Below, one piece after another: positions 25,887 through 35,574 of a stretch of DNA of 64,000 bases. The stretch covers positions 131,642-195,641 of the forward strand of contig NZ_LMMA01000034.1 in assembly GCF_001422725.1 (NCBI RefSeq). Reading direction: 5' to 3'. The DNA comes from Flavobacterium sp. Leaf82. Lineage in GTDB: Bacteria > Bacteroidota > Bacteroidia > Flavobacteriales > Flavobacteriaceae. Position numbers and translations under genes: made by a program. The notes beneath the pieces were generated by a model, which was not told the DNA's origin, did no database searches, and was given only the letters and a program-made list of their open reading frames with translations. How positions within the stretch are numbered: position 1 is the stretch's first letter; the number at the start of each line of letters is the position of its first letter.

Positions 25887-26963
25887 ATGAAACAATTACT
25901 TCAGTGGACTACCATAATTCCGGCTCTCGCCTGGATACTTTTTTTTAGCGGACTTGTAGACAACAGCAGTATTTTTCAGGTTGTAGCAAGTATCTTACTT
26001 ATCCTCAGTGTTATGTCTGCGGTGCATCATTCTGAGATTATAGCAGAAAGAGTTGGTGAACCTTATGGAACCATTATTCTCGCGATATCCATAACCGTAA
26101 TCGAAGTTTCGATTATTGTCTCACTAATGTTGTCAGAAGGTTCAGAAGCGGCTTCTTTAGCACGTGATACCGTATATGCTGCGACAATGCTTATTCTAAA
26201 CGGTATTATTGGGCTTTGCCTCTTAATTGGCGGATTAAAACATTATGAACAAAATTTCTCTGTATCTTCTGTAACTATTGGTTTGGTTTCGCTGGTTTCA
26301 ATTATCGTATTTACATTGGTTTTCCCCACTTTTACAGAAAGTGTTGCCGGATCTTATTATTCAATTCCACAGCTTGTATTTGCTTCAATTGCTTGTATTG
26401 TTATTTATTCTTCCTTTCTATTTGCACAAACCAGCAGATACAGACAATATTTCCTGACGGTTGGCGATGATGAAAACGAAGAAGCTGTTCAGCCTATATC
26501 AATCGATAATAAAACCTTTTATACCAGTCTTGTTTTCCTGATTGTAAGTTTGGGTATTGTTGTTTTATTAGCGAAAACCCTCTCGCCTACTATCGAAAGC
26601 ATTATTGTAAGTTACCATCTTCCCAAAACATTGGTAGGAGTTGTAATAGCAGCCATAATTTTGCTTCCTGAAGCTATTGCAGCAATCATCGCAGCCAGAA
26701 AAAATAAACTGCAAACGAGTATAAATTTAGCTCTGGGTTCAGCTTTGGCAAGTATTGGGTTAACGATTCCAAGTGTTGCTGCGGTTTGTATCATGATGGA
26801 TATGCCTATTATTCTGGGACTTGATATTAAATCTATAGTTCTGTTAGCGTTATCAGTATTTACTGTAATGTTATCCCTTAGCAAAGGAAAATCGAATATT
26901 GTTTACGGAGTCGTACTTCTGGTAAATTTATTTGCCTTTGTATTTCTTATGATATATCCTTAA
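25887..26963 (+). CDS. chaA: ChaA-type calcium/proton exchanger
   Basis: A 358-aa CaCA-superfamily antiporter with about eleven hydrophobic segments. The two alpha repeats carry the family motifs HHSEIIAERVGEPYGTIIL followed by SITVIEVSII, and LLPEAIAAIIAARKNKLQTS. E. coli ChaA (366 aa) exports calcium, sodium or potassium against protons. The ATG at 25887 (MKQLLQW) places the first helix correctly. Upstream in-frame codons are not membrane-like. Confidence 0.9.
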   Translation: MKQLLQWTTIIPALAWILFFSGLVDNSSIFQVVASILLILSVMSAVHHSEIIAERVGEPYGTIILAISITVIEVSIIVSLMLSEGSEAASLARDTVYAATMLILNGIIGLCLLIGGLKHYEQNFSVSSVTIGLVSLVSIIVFTLVFPTFTESVAGSYYSIPQLVFASIACIVIYSSFLFAQTSRYRQYFLTVGDDENEEAVQPISIDNKTFYTSLVFLIVSLGIVVLLAKTLSPTIESIIVSYHLPKTLVGVVIAAIILLPEAIAAIIAARKNKLQTSINLALGSALASIGLTIPSVAAVCIMMDMPIILGLDIKSIVLLALSVFTVMLSLSKGKSNIVYGVVLLVNLFAFVFLMIYP

Positions 26964-26993
26964 TAGTTTTTAATATTTGAATACATACAAGAG

Positions 26994-27020
26994 CTCCATT
27001 ATAATTAATGGAGTTTTTTT
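26994..27020 (+). terminator. Rho-independent terminator
   Basis: CTCCATTA and TAATGGAG form an 8-bp stem with a 4-nt loop, followed by TTTTTTT. It lies 30 bp after the ChaA stop. Confidence 0.88.
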
Positions 27021-27226
27021 GTTTTTATACTTTTTTATAATTGATGTAAGGAAGTTTTTAATTTTCTAAGTTAAAAGTTTAAAGTATTAACAATGAAGAT
27101 ATTTCTTATATTCGCTTGTATATGATATCTAAAACGTAGAAATAAAGACTATTTATGATTTCAAAAAATAGTATTTATTAAATTATTCAAATAGCCAAAA
27201 ATAGTGTAACAACTTTAAACGACAGG

Positions 27227-28597
27227 ATGAAAAACAAACTCTTATTAACTTTTTTATTTTTAACAACTTTTGCATTTGCACAAAAGACAACCTTTAAAAT
27301 TAAATATTCTGAACAGTTAGCTGTTTTTGTTTTTTTGCAAAATCTATCTGAAGATTATCCCGAGAATGTTTTTAAAACAGCTTTTAAGCAATCAAAATAC
27401 AATACCGAGAAATACAAAAGCATTATTTCAAAATTTGGAAAATTATCTATTGACTATAGTTTTAGATATGAAGAATATCCGTATGGATCAAAAAAGTCCA
27501 TGCAAACAGAAGATCTGCTGAAAAAAAATCTAATTGAAACCGAAAATTTGACCGATTTTAAATTGCATACAATTGGCTTTATTCCTAATAAAACATTGAG
27601 TGACTTGGCAGAAGCAATTTCAGAATTTACTCCCATTTATAAAGAACTCATTTATAATCCGAACAAAGAAAAATTCGAAAAACAACTTCTAGAAATTACA
27701 AAATATTCTAACGAGCAGGATATAGAAAAATATTTTGAAACCGGATTGGTATTTTATAATTCAAGTTGGGATAAATCGATTCCTTTTATAATCGCATTTT
27801 ATCCTTTGCCTAATTCTAACGGATTTACGGCACAGGCATTTTGCAACAATTTTATAAGCGCCGTACAAACGGATTTAGGATCTTATAAAGATCTTTTTAG
27901 TGTGATGCTGCACGAAACCTACCATATTATTTATGACGAACAATCGCTTGAAGTAAAAACAGAAATTGATACTTATTTTAAAGAAAATAAATCAAAATAC
28001 AGCAATTATGCCTATCAGCTTATGAATGAAGCCCTGGCAACGGCATTAGGAAATGGCTATGTTTACGGAAAATTAGACGGTAAAATTGACAGCGGAGATT
28101 GGTATAATAAAAAATACATTAGCCTGATGGCAAAGCAAATTTATCCGTTGGTTACAGCATATATCGATCAGAAGAAACCAATTGATAAAAACTTTATTGA
28201 TAATTACATCAGGATTTACGAAGAAAATTTTCCGGATTGGATAAATGAGCTCAATAATATAATGTCTTACAGATATGTGATAAGCGAGAATAAAGAGGAT
28301 GAAAATACAATAAGAAAACTATTCAGATATCGTTCAAGATCAGAGTTTGAAAATGAAATTACTGAAACAAGCATTGAAAAAATGCAGAAAACGACGCTAA
28401 CCAAAATCATCATAATTTCGAAAAACAATGCTGAAAAATTAAAACTGATAAAGAATAAATTCCCAGAGTTAAAAAACTGGAAAGCTAACGCAGACAAAGA
28501 GTTTGCAGAGAAAATTTTATTAAATGATAAAAGCCAGCTTATAATATTAAACCAAAAAAAATCAACAATCGAGGAACTTATTAAATTGATAAAATAG
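27227..28597 (+). CDS. Secreted protein with HExxH motif, putative metallopeptidase
   Basis: A 456-aa protein with a signal peptide (MKNKLLLTFLFLTTFAFAQ). LHETYHIIYDEQ contains HExxH, and a downstream NEALATALGNG may supply a third ligand (Glu), the pattern of gluzincin-type peptidases. No named family is recognised. AGATATTTCTTATATT at 27098-27113 upstream recurs before the serine hydrolase gene (29183-29198). The peptidase role is inferred from the motif. Confidence 0.7.
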   Translation: MKNKLLLTFLFLTTFAFAQKTTFKIKYSEQLAVFVFLQNLSEDYPENVFKTAFKQSKYNTEKYKSIISKFGKLSIDYSFRYEEYPYGSKKSMQTEDLLKKNLIETENLTDFKLHTIGFIPNKTLSDLAEAISEFTPIYKELIYNPNKEKFEKQLLEITKYSNEQDIEKYFETGLVFYNSSWDKSIPFIIAFYPLPNSNGFTAQAFCNNFISAVQTDLGSYKDLFSVMLHETYHIIYDEQSLEVKTEIDTYFKENKSKYSNYAYQLMNEALATALGNGYVYGKLDGKIDSGDWYNKKYISLMAKQIYPLVTAYIDQKKPIDKNFIDNYIRIYEENFPDWINELNNIMSYRYVISENKEDENTIRKLFRYRSRSEFENEITETSIEKMQKTTLTKIIIISKNNAEKLKLIKNKFPELKNWKANADKEFAEKILLNDKSQLIILNQKKSTIEELIKLIK

Positions 28598-28672
28598 AAT
28601 TTATTGCGATAAATATTCGAGACAATTAAACTAAATTTTTGACAAGAAATCAAAATTACACTACATATAATT

Positions 28673-29065
28673 ATGCTAATTTTTATGTCCTCGATCTATG
28701 CTCAGGAAAATGATGTAAAAAGTACCACAACCACTAATAAAATCAAAACCAAGTTTGGAGATCTTATTATTGCCCAAAGCACAGGAAATGGAACTAAATT
28801 TACTCAAATTAGTAGTTTTATACTGTTTCCAGACGATTGTGAAGTTCAGCAAGAAACAGTTTACGTTAATTTTGATGTAGATTCGAATTGTTTAATATCT
28901 TCTTATGAAATGGATAAAAAAGGAAAAAGCAATTGCGCTATTACAACCATAAAGAATTTTTGTGACGAATTGATCGTGACAATGAAAAAGGAAAACCTGA
29001 TTAATATTTTTGACAAAAGTGGTTGTTTTAGATTGCCTTTCAAAATTCAAACTTCTCAGGAATAA
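28673..29065 (+). CDS. Hypothetical exported protein
   Basis: A 130-aa protein starting MLIFMSSIYAQEND, a very short hydrophobic leader ending in an Ala-Gln signal-peptidase site. The leader is shorter than usual and the true start could be upstream, but no better codon is seen. The mature part has five cysteines and resembles a TonB-box-free, small beta domain. The function is unknown. Confidence 0.6.
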   Translation: MLIFMSSIYAQENDVKSTTTTNKIKTKFGDLIIAQSTGNGTKFTQISSFILFPDDCEVQQETVYVNFDVDSNCLISSYEMDKKGKSNCAITTIKNFCDELIVTMKKENLINIFDKSGCFRLPFKIQTSQE

Positions 29066-29299
29066 CAACTATTTATAGTATAAACATTACTATTTCATCA
29101 TTCAAAAAATCCCTCTCAACTTCATAAAAATAATGTTCATAAGTCTTTTATTAACTTAAATTAGTTGATTATTTAGACGAAAGATATTTCTTATATTAGC
29201 CATCGATAAATGTTAATTTGTAATACAAATCGCTTATAATTTAAGGGTATTATTACCTTTTATCTCTAACTTTTAAGAAACTAATAACCACAAAAAATT

Positions 29300-30859
29300 A
29301 TGAAAAAAGGAACATTTCGTTTTACCTCCCTCCTCTTTATTTGTTTTACCTCTTCAATGTTTGCTCAAATATCATCTGCAAAAATTGATTCTTTAGTAGA
29401 AAATTCATTAAAAGAATTAAAAGTTGCCGGCGCATCAGTTGCTGTTGTAAAAGATGGAAAAATAATTCATCTAAAAGGTTATGGCGTTAGTTCTGTAGAA
29501 ACTAAAAAGCCTGTAAACGAATTTACCAATTTTCAAATAGCGTCTAATAGTAAAGCCTTTACAACCGCGGCACTTTCTATTTTAGAAGATGAAGGCAAAC
29601 TAAAATGGACAGATAAAGTAAGGGACGTTTTGCCTGAATTTAAGATGTATAATGATTATGTAACGGAGAATTTTAATATAGAAGATTTATTAACGCATCG
29701 AAGCGGACTTGGTTTAGGCATTGGCGATTTGATGTTTTTTCCTGACAGTTCAAACTTTACTATTAAGGATGTTATGACAAGTTTTCAGTATTTTAAGCCA
29801 GTTTCGGCTTTTCGAACTAAATTCGATTATGACAATTTGCTTTATATTGTAGCCGGAGAAGTAATTGCAAGAGTAAGCGGTATGAGTTATGAAGCATTTG
29901 TACAAAAGCGAATCATTGAGCCTTTGCAAATGAATAATTCGTTTGCAGGAAGCGATTTAATAAGTGATAAAAGTAATCTGGCAGTACCTCATTCGTCAGA
30001 ATCAGGAACAATAAAAACTATCGAAAGATTTCAAATTCAGGTTAATGGCGCTGCCGGAGGAATAATCTCAAATGCAGCCGATATGTCTAAATGGATGATT
30101 ACGCGCTTAAATAAAGGAAAATACGGAGCTGATTTAAAATCGACTCTGTTTTCTGAAAAAAACCATGACGAAATGTGGCGTATTCATACTGTTTTAGGTT
30201 CAGATCCAAATCCCAGATATAATTCTCATTTTAGCGGTTATGGTTTAGGTTGGGGAATATCTGAAGAGAAAGGAAATCTAAAAGTATCACACACAGGAGG
30301 TTTGCCTGGAATGCTTTCGATTGTAACGATGTATCCGGACCTGAATCTTGGAATTGTAATTTTGACAAATACCCAAAATGGCGGTGCAGCACTTTTTACT
30401 GCAGTTACAAATACTATTGCTGATAGTTATTTGGGCTTAGACGATTATGGCTGGAGCAAGAAAGTAGCCGAATGGATGAAACAAGGTGAAAATTCAAGTG
30501 ACGAAGCGACAAAAAGTATTTGGGAAAAAGTAAAATCCTCAAAAAATATAAAAGTAAAAAATGCAGATTTTATAGGAGTTTATGCAGATAAATGGTTTGG
30601 TGAAATTGAAGTATTTGAAAAAGATAAACAATTATGGTTCAAATCATATCGTTCGCCTAAATTAAATGGTCCAATGGCTTTTTATAACGCCAACACTTTT
30701 GCTATAAAATGGGAATATCAGGCAATGAATTGTGATGCTTTTGCTATGTTTTCGCTTGATGAAACAGGCAAAGCCCAATCTATTTTAATGAAAGGAATTT
30801 CTCCAAACATAGATTTTAGTTTCGACTTTCAGGATTTAGATTTAAAAAGGGTAAAATAA
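29300..30859 (+). CDS. Secreted serine hydrolase, class C beta-lactamase family
   Basis: A 519-aa protein with a signal peptide (ends FAQ at 23). The catalytic set is Ser82-x-x-Lys85, Tyr177-x-Asn179 (YDN) and HTGG (about 330-333). A C-terminal domain of ~100 residues (DFIGVYADKWFGEIEVFEK) matches the DUF3471-type extension. It probably acts in the periplasm on D-amino-acid peptides or esters, not necessarily as a beta-lactamase. The neighbours (AraC regulator, NTF2-like protein) give no substrate clue. Confidence 0.9.
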   Translation: MKKGTFRFTSLLFICFTSSMFAQISSAKIDSLVENSLKELKVAGASVAVVKDGKIIHLKGYGVSSVETKKPVNEFTNFQIASNSKAFTTAALSILEDEGKLKWTDKVRDVLPEFKMYNDYVTENFNIEDLLTHRSGLGLGIGDLMFFPDSSNFTIKDVMTSFQYFKPVSAFRTKFDYDNLLYIVAGEVIARVSGMSYEAFVQKRIIEPLQMNNSFAGSDLISDKSNLAVPHSSESGTIKTIERFQIQVNGAAGGIISNAADMSKWMITRLNKGKYGADLKSTLFSEKNHDEMWRIHTVLGSDPNPRYNSHFSGYGLGWGISEEKGNLKVSHTGGLPGMLSIVTMYPDLNLGIVILTNTQNGGAALFTAVTNTIADSYLGLDDYGWSKKVAEWMKQGENSSDEATKSIWEKVKSSKNIKVKNADFIGVYADKWFGEIEVFEKDKQLWFKSYRSPKLNGPMAFYNANTFAIKWEYQAMNCDAFAMFSLDETGKAQSILMKGISPNIDFSFDFQDLDLKRVK

Positions 30860-30951
30860 AACATTGAAATATAAAGATCATTAATATGATCGTAAATACA
30901 TGCATACAAGTGTTTAACGACCAATTAAAACCCTATTAATTTTACTCAATA

Positions 30952-31986
30952 ATGGCAGGATCAAATTTGTTACTTTTCTTTTTTAGTGCTTTAGGCGCTT
31001 TCAACGGTGTTTTACTTTCGTTGTATTTTGGTGTAAATGCTAAAAAGAAAAATTTTACAAACTATTTTTTATCCTTGCTCCTATTGGTTTTAAGTATTAG
31101 AATTATCAAATCGATATTTTTTTATTTTAATCCGCATTTGTCTAATATTTTCATTCATATTGGGCTTTCTGCCTGCGTTCTTATTGGTCCGTTTCTGTAT
31201 TTATATCTAAAATCATATTCAGAAGTAGAAAAAGCAAACTGGAAACAAAATGTAATACCCAATTTGGTAATAATTACCATTTTGGGTTTGCTATATCCTT
31301 ACGTAGAACACAGGGCGATTTGGAGCAAATATATTGTGTGTGTCATATACGCTCAATGGTTTGTCTACATTCTTTTATCTTTTAAATATATTCGTTCGAT
31401 TATTCAAAAAATAAAGGACAAAGAAACTTTAAAACGAATCGATGTTTGGTTTCTTAGTATTTATTTTGGCGTGGCATTTATCTGGTTGGCCTATACATTT
31501 GCAGCCTATACGTCATATATTGTTGGAGCTTTGTCTTTTACATTTGTTTTATATCTAATTATTTTACTATTAATCTTTAAAAACAATTCTGAATCCACTT
31601 TCTTTATTGAAAAAGAGAAATACAAGAACAAAGAAATCGACAAAGAAACATTAGGTTTAATGAATCAAAAACTATCTGTTATACTAGAAAAAGAACTTTT
31701 TCTAAATCCTGATTTCTCTCTTGATGAAGCTGCAAAAGAACTTAAAGTAACCAAACATGTACTTTCTCAATATGTCAATGAAATATTGGGTAAATCTTTT
31801 TCAAACCTAATTAAAGAATATAGAATCGAAAAGGCAAAATTACTGTTAGAATCCACAAACAATTATACAATCGAAAGTTTGGGTTATGACAGCGGCTTTA
31901 GTTCAAAATCGACCTTTTTTACTACGTTTAAAAAAATCACGGGCGTAACTCCTGCAGAATATCAAAAAAATATCCTGAAAAAATAA
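30952..31986 (+). CDS. AraC-family regulator with membrane N-terminus
   Basis: A 344-aa protein with six to seven hydrophobic helices (about 5-25, 36-55, 64-84, 98-118, 131-150, 165-185 and 193-212) and a C-terminal AraC DNA-binding domain (about 238-342: FSLDEAAKELKVTKHVLSQY; SFSNLIKEYRIEKAKLLLES; SGFSSKSTFFTTFKKITG). Such membrane-tethered AraC proteins probably sense an envelope signal. It may control the flanking serine hydrolase or the downstream secreted proteins. Confidence 0.9.
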   Translation: MAGSNLLLFFFSALGAFNGVLLSLYFGVNAKKKNFTNYFLSLLLLVLSIRIIKSIFFYFNPHLSNIFIHIGLSACVLIGPFLYLYLKSYSEVEKANWKQNVIPNLVIITILGLLYPYVEHRAIWSKYIVCVIYAQWFVYILLSFKYIRSIIQKIKDKETLKRIDVWFLSIYFGVAFIWLAYTFAAYTSYIVGALSFTFVLYLIILLLIFKNNSESTFFIEKEKYKNKEIDKETLGLMNQKLSVILEKELFLNPDFSLDEAAKELKVTKHVLSQYVNEILGKSFSNLIKEYRIEKAKLLLESTNNYTIESLGYDSGFSSKSTFFTTFKKITGVTPAEYQKNILKK

Positions 31987-32068
31987 GTTCTACTTTATAA
32001 TCTAAAACCAGCAAGCCGCATAAAACCTGAATATTTGTACTCATTATTAATAATTTAAAAAAATTAAA

Positions 32069-32527
32069 ATGAGAAAAATGCTTTTATTTATTTCGGTTAT
32101 TCTTTTGTCTTTAAATGTAAATGCACAAACAAGCGACACTCCAAACGATTGGGATCTTATTCAAAAAACAATAAATTTATACTTAGACGGACAAGCTACG
32201 GGAGATTCTGTCAAAGTAGGTTCTTCATTTGATGATTCCTGGCAATTGAAATATTTTGCTGATAATGAATTAAAAACCGTCACTAAAGCGCAATATGTTG
32301 TAGGTTTTACAGCGCATCCAAGACCCAAAAATTGGTCAGGTCGCACTGTATTTATAGATATTACAAACAATGTGGCAATTGCAAAAGTCGAAATTAGTAC
32401 AGCGACACTTCTATTTGTAGATTATTTTCATTTTATAAAGACAAACAAAGGCTGGTTAATTGTAGATAAAATTTCGACCAGAACACCTCATAAAACCGTT
32501 GAAGCTCCTGCGCCAAAAGCAAAATAA
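32069..32527 (+). CDS. Secreted NTF2-like (lumazine-binding/SnoaL-type) protein
   Basis: A 152-aa protein with a signal peptide (MRKMLLFISVILLSLNVNAQ) and one NTF2-like fold: IQKTINLYLDGQATGDSVKV; NNVAIAKVEIST; VDYFHFIKTNKGWLIVDKI. It resembles the C-terminal domain of the next gene product (32568-33704), which suggests a duplication and fusion. It lies 41 bp before that gene. Confidence 0.82.
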   Translation: MRKMLLFISVILLSLNVNAQTSDTPNDWDLIQKTINLYLDGQATGDSVKVGSSFDDSWQLKYFADNELKTVTKAQYVVGFTAHPRPKNWSGRTVFIDITNNVAIAKVEISTATLLFVDYFHFIKTNKGWLIVDKISTRTPHKTVEAPAPKAK

Positions 32528-32567
32528 TAATGTTGTTTTTATAGTTAAACATTCTAATTTCTAACAA

Positions 32568-33704
32568 ATGAAAATAACGATAATCTTATTGCTTGCTTTA
32601 ACAGGCTTGAATTGTGCAAGCATCAATGCGCAGAATAAAATACTATTTGTAACATCAAGCCAGGAGTTTTATGGAAACACAAATATTCCTGCCGCCAATC
32701 ACTTTGAGGAAATTATCGTGCCTTATAATGCGTTCATAAAAGCCGGTTACGAAGTTGATTTTATTAGTCCAAAAGGCGGAGCAATTGCTTTGGGTTACAT
32801 GAATATATCAGACAGTTTGCAAAAAAAGTCTTTGTATAATGGTTGGTTTATGAACAAATTAGCGAATACAATGAAACCAACGGAAATTATTGCAGATGAC
32901 TATTTGGCAATTTTTTACAGTGGCGGCGGTGCAGCAATGTTTGGCGTAGCTGAAGATATTGCTATTCAGAAAATTGCCGGAAAGATTTACAACAAAAACG
33001 GAGTAATTGCTGCAATTTGCCACGGAACCGCCGGAATCGCTTATCTAAAAAACGAAAAAGGGAATTCGCTTTATGCCGGAAAAAAAATTACAGGATATCC
33101 GGATATATTCGAAAATAAAAATGCCGAATATTATAAAGCATTTCCGTTCTCGATAGACAAAGAAATAAGTAAAAATAAAGGAAATTTTAAGTATTCTGAA
33201 AAAGCCGGAGACGGTTTTTATATTGTTGACGGAAGATTTGTAACCGGACAAGATCCAAGCTCAGCATTAAAAGTGGCAAATGAAGTTATAACGATCCTAA
33301 AAACTAATTTTGAAAACACTAATCCAGCTGTAAAAAGTGATTTGGTACAAATTACAGAAATGTTGCTGGATTATATTGAAGGAACCGCAAACGGACAACC
33401 CGAAAGATTGCGAAAGGCGTTTCATCCGGATTTTAATTTATATACCGTTGCAAAAGATACTTTGTGGATACGTTCCGGCAAAGAATATATTGCGAATATA
33501 AAAGCTGGTGAAAAAAATAACCGAATTGGAAATATAATTGCCATCGACATAGAAAAAGACGCAGCAATAGCAAAAGCAGAAATCGTAATACCAAATCAGC
33601 GTACTTTTACCGACTATTTTTTGATACTTAGATATCAAAATACCTGGAAAATAGTACATAAAAGTTATTCCTGGAGAGCGTTACCAAAAACTGAAAAGAC
33701 TTAA
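32568..33704 (+). CDS. Secreted DJ-1/PfpI domain fused to an NTF2-like domain
   Basis: A 378-aa protein with a signal peptide (cleavage after INAQ, residue 22). A DJ-1/PfpI domain follows (about 24-245) with the nucleophile elbow AICHGTAG (Cys151, His152) and GEx-type ISPKGGA. A lumazine-binding/SnoaL-like domain (about 258-375) is fused to it. DJ-1 relatives are glyoxalase III, deglycase or amidase enzymes. The combination and export suggest envelope detoxification, but this is inference. Confidence 0.85.
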   Translation: MKITIILLLALTGLNCASINAQNKILFVTSSQEFYGNTNIPAANHFEEIIVPYNAFIKAGYEVDFISPKGGAIALGYMNISDSLQKKSLYNGWFMNKLANTMKPTEIIADDYLAIFYSGGGAAMFGVAEDIAIQKIAGKIYNKNGVIAAICHGTAGIAYLKNEKGNSLYAGKKITGYPDIFENKNAEYYKAFPFSIDKEISKNKGNFKYSEKAGDGFYIVDGRFVTGQDPSSALKVANEVITILKTNFENTNPAVKSDLVQITEMLLDYIEGTANGQPERLRKAFHPDFNLYTVAKDTLWIRSGKEYIANIKAGEKNNRIGNIIAIDIEKDAAIAKAEIVIPNQRTFTDYFLILRYQNTWKIVHKSYSWRALPKTEKT

Positions 33705-33733
33705 AATGGAAAAGAAAATAAAGAATCAAATCT

Positions 33734-33769
33734 AAAAAAAAACTCCTTAAGCTATTAAGGAGTTTTTTG
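33734..33769. terminator. Bidirectional Rho-independent terminator
   Basis: AACTCCTTAA and TTAAGGAGTT form a perfect 10-bp stem around GCTA. It is flanked by an A run on the left and a T run on the right, and so serves both convergent genes. Confidence 0.9.
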
Positions 33770-33806
33770 TGAATTATCAGGCTTTAAACCTAACAAATTG
33801 ATTGTT

Positions 33807-35003
33807 TTATCGAATCATTTTGATATAAGCACTATAAACGTCGTCTTTGATTGAAGTTCGAAGGTAGATTTCGTTTTCGTCTTGTGTTTTAAACTCAAAT
33901 TGAATTAAAGCGGCATCAGAATAATAAAATAAGAAATCATCATTTGCAAATTCTAGATTTGAAATAGGATTTGTTGTTAATTTTGCTTCTAATGCTATTT
34001 CACCATTTGTGATATCTATCTGAAAAAGTTTTTTCTTACGCGTATATCCCCAAATATTATCACTTTCCTCAACTATATATTCTACATTATCGCCTTTAAA
34101 ATCAGTTTTCCAGAGCTGAGTTCCTGTTTTTGAATCTAAAGCATATATAGAAGAAACTTCTGGACCTTGTGCTGCAAAATATACTTTTTTGTCTTTGCAA
34201 AATATGCGTTCTTTTACATTATTTTGATTTTCATCAAATTTAAATTCCCATAAAATATCCGGTTTATTAGCACTTAAGGCAAAAACCACGTTTTTTTCGT
34301 TTGCTACAAAAACATTTTCACCATCAGTTACAGGTTTTCCGTGCAAAGGTTGTTCGAAAGTTTTCTGGTAAACTACTTTTCCTGTATTTGCTTCGAAACT
34401 ATAGAAACTAGAACCGCTTTGAGCGAAAATTTTGTTGTCAAAAAACAGAACCGGAATATCGTTATTTGCAGAATCTAATTTGTAGTTCCAGATCAAACTT
34501 CCGTCTTTTATATCAAGCGCATAAATATTACCATTTTGAGAAGTTATATATAGTTTTCCGCCATTTATAACCGGAATTTGATCCTTTAATACAGTTTGAT
34601 CTGTGATATTGCCCAATCTTGTTTTCCAAAAAACTTTACCGGTTTCGTTATCAATTGCAAATATTTCACCATTAATAAACGGAACATATACAACGCCATC
34701 CAGCAGTGTTATTGCGTTTGCACACATTTCAGTATAAGCGTCTGTAGCTTTTACGGTCCAGCCAATTTGCTCAGATTCTAAATCAAATGAAAAAAGTGAA
34801 CCGTCGTAATCATAAATTAAAATTGATGCCAGATCTAAAGGTACTTTTTTAAGCGGACTTATTACCTTATTAACCACCATATCAGTAAGTGGTAAAGTTT
34901 TATTATTAGTATTAGCAATACCAGGTTTTGGTGTCTCTGGCGCTTGCCCAAATATATTTATAACAGTAAATACGAATAAAAGAGTTGTTATTTTTTTTCT
35001 CAT
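33807..35003 (-). CDS. Exported PQQ-like beta-propeller protein
   Basis: A 398-aa protein with a signal peptide (MRKKITTLLFVFTVINIFGQ). Several PQQ/BamB-type repeats are visible: AIDNETGKVFWKTRLGNIT, YALDIKDGSLIWNYKLD, YSFEANTGKVVYQKTF and YALDSKTGTQLWKTDFKGD. It would fold as a propeller and act as a scaffold or binding protein. The length is that of BamB, but no assembly-machinery neighbours are present, so the BamB role is not claimed. Confidence 0.85.
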   Translation of the reverse strand: MRKKITTLLFVFTVINIFGQAPETPKPGIANTNNKTLPLTDMVVNKVISPLKKVPLDLASILIYDYDGSLFSFDLESEQIGWTVKATDAYTEMCANAITLLDGVVYVPFINGEIFAIDNETGKVFWKTRLGNITDQTVLKDQIPVINGGKLYITSQNGNIYALDIKDGSLIWNYKLDSANNDIPVLFFDNKIFAQSGSSFYSFEANTGKVVYQKTFEQPLHGKPVTDGENVFVANEKNVVFALSANKPDILWEFKFDENQNNVKERIFCKDKKVYFAAQGPEVSSIYALDSKTGTQLWKTDFKGDNVEYIVEESDNIWGYTRKKKLFQIDITNGEIALEAKLTTNPISNLEFANDDFLFYYSDAALIQFEFKTQDENEIYLRTSIKDDVYSAYIKMIR

Positions 35004-35054
35004 TTTTATGATTTGGGTTGATGAATGCCAACGTTCTTTTTAAGTTATACTGGA

Positions 35055-35462
35055 CTATTTATTAGAAATCAATTTCTCTAAAACTTTAATATGTTCTTCT
35101 TTAGATTTTAAAAGTTCCAGATTCAATCGTTTAATTTCTTCCAGAGCTTCTAACCATTTTTCTATTGGATTTGCATTAAAAGTTGGATAATAATTATATC
35201 CATTCGATTGGTCGTTAAATGTATTAGAAATAATATTTATTGCCTGATCTTCATCAAAATTCTTAAAAGCTTCAACAGGAATTTTTAATGTATTTGAGAT
35301 CTGTTTAAGCAAATTGTCTTCAATTACATCTTTTTGCTCCAACATAGAAATTTTCTTCTGATTCCAGTCATTTCCAAGATCAAAAGCCAACGCTTCTTGT
35401 TTGATGCCAAGCATTTCTCTAAAACGTTTTACGTTTCTTCCCTGATGTACTTTTTGTTCCAT
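35055..35462 (-). CDS. XRE-family transcriptional regulator
   Basis: A 135-aa protein with an N-terminal helix-turn-helix (NVKRFREMLGIKQEALAFDL, about 8-60), an AFKNF linker and a C-terminal coiled coil (PIEKWLEALEEIKRLNLELL). The start is the ATG at 35462. It is a clear paralogue of the regulator at 52513-52929, which has the same layout. Its target is unknown, and it lies 51 bp upstream of the propeller gene with no shared start signals. Confidence 0.85.
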   Translation of the reverse strand: MEQKVHQGRNVKRFREMLGIKQEALAFDLGNDWNQKKISMLEQKDVIEDNLLKQISNTLKIPVEAFKNFDEDQAINIISNTFNDQSNGYNYYPTFNANPIEKWLEALEEIKRLNLELLKSKEEHIKVLEKLISNK

Positions 35463-35574
35463 AATAAATATCAATTTTTCCGAAAGCTCAAATATAAAGC
35501 CATTTAGGTTAAAAAGTCTTGTTTTTAATAAAAAAATTATCTTGTAAAATAGTTATTCGTTAGGTATTATATCC

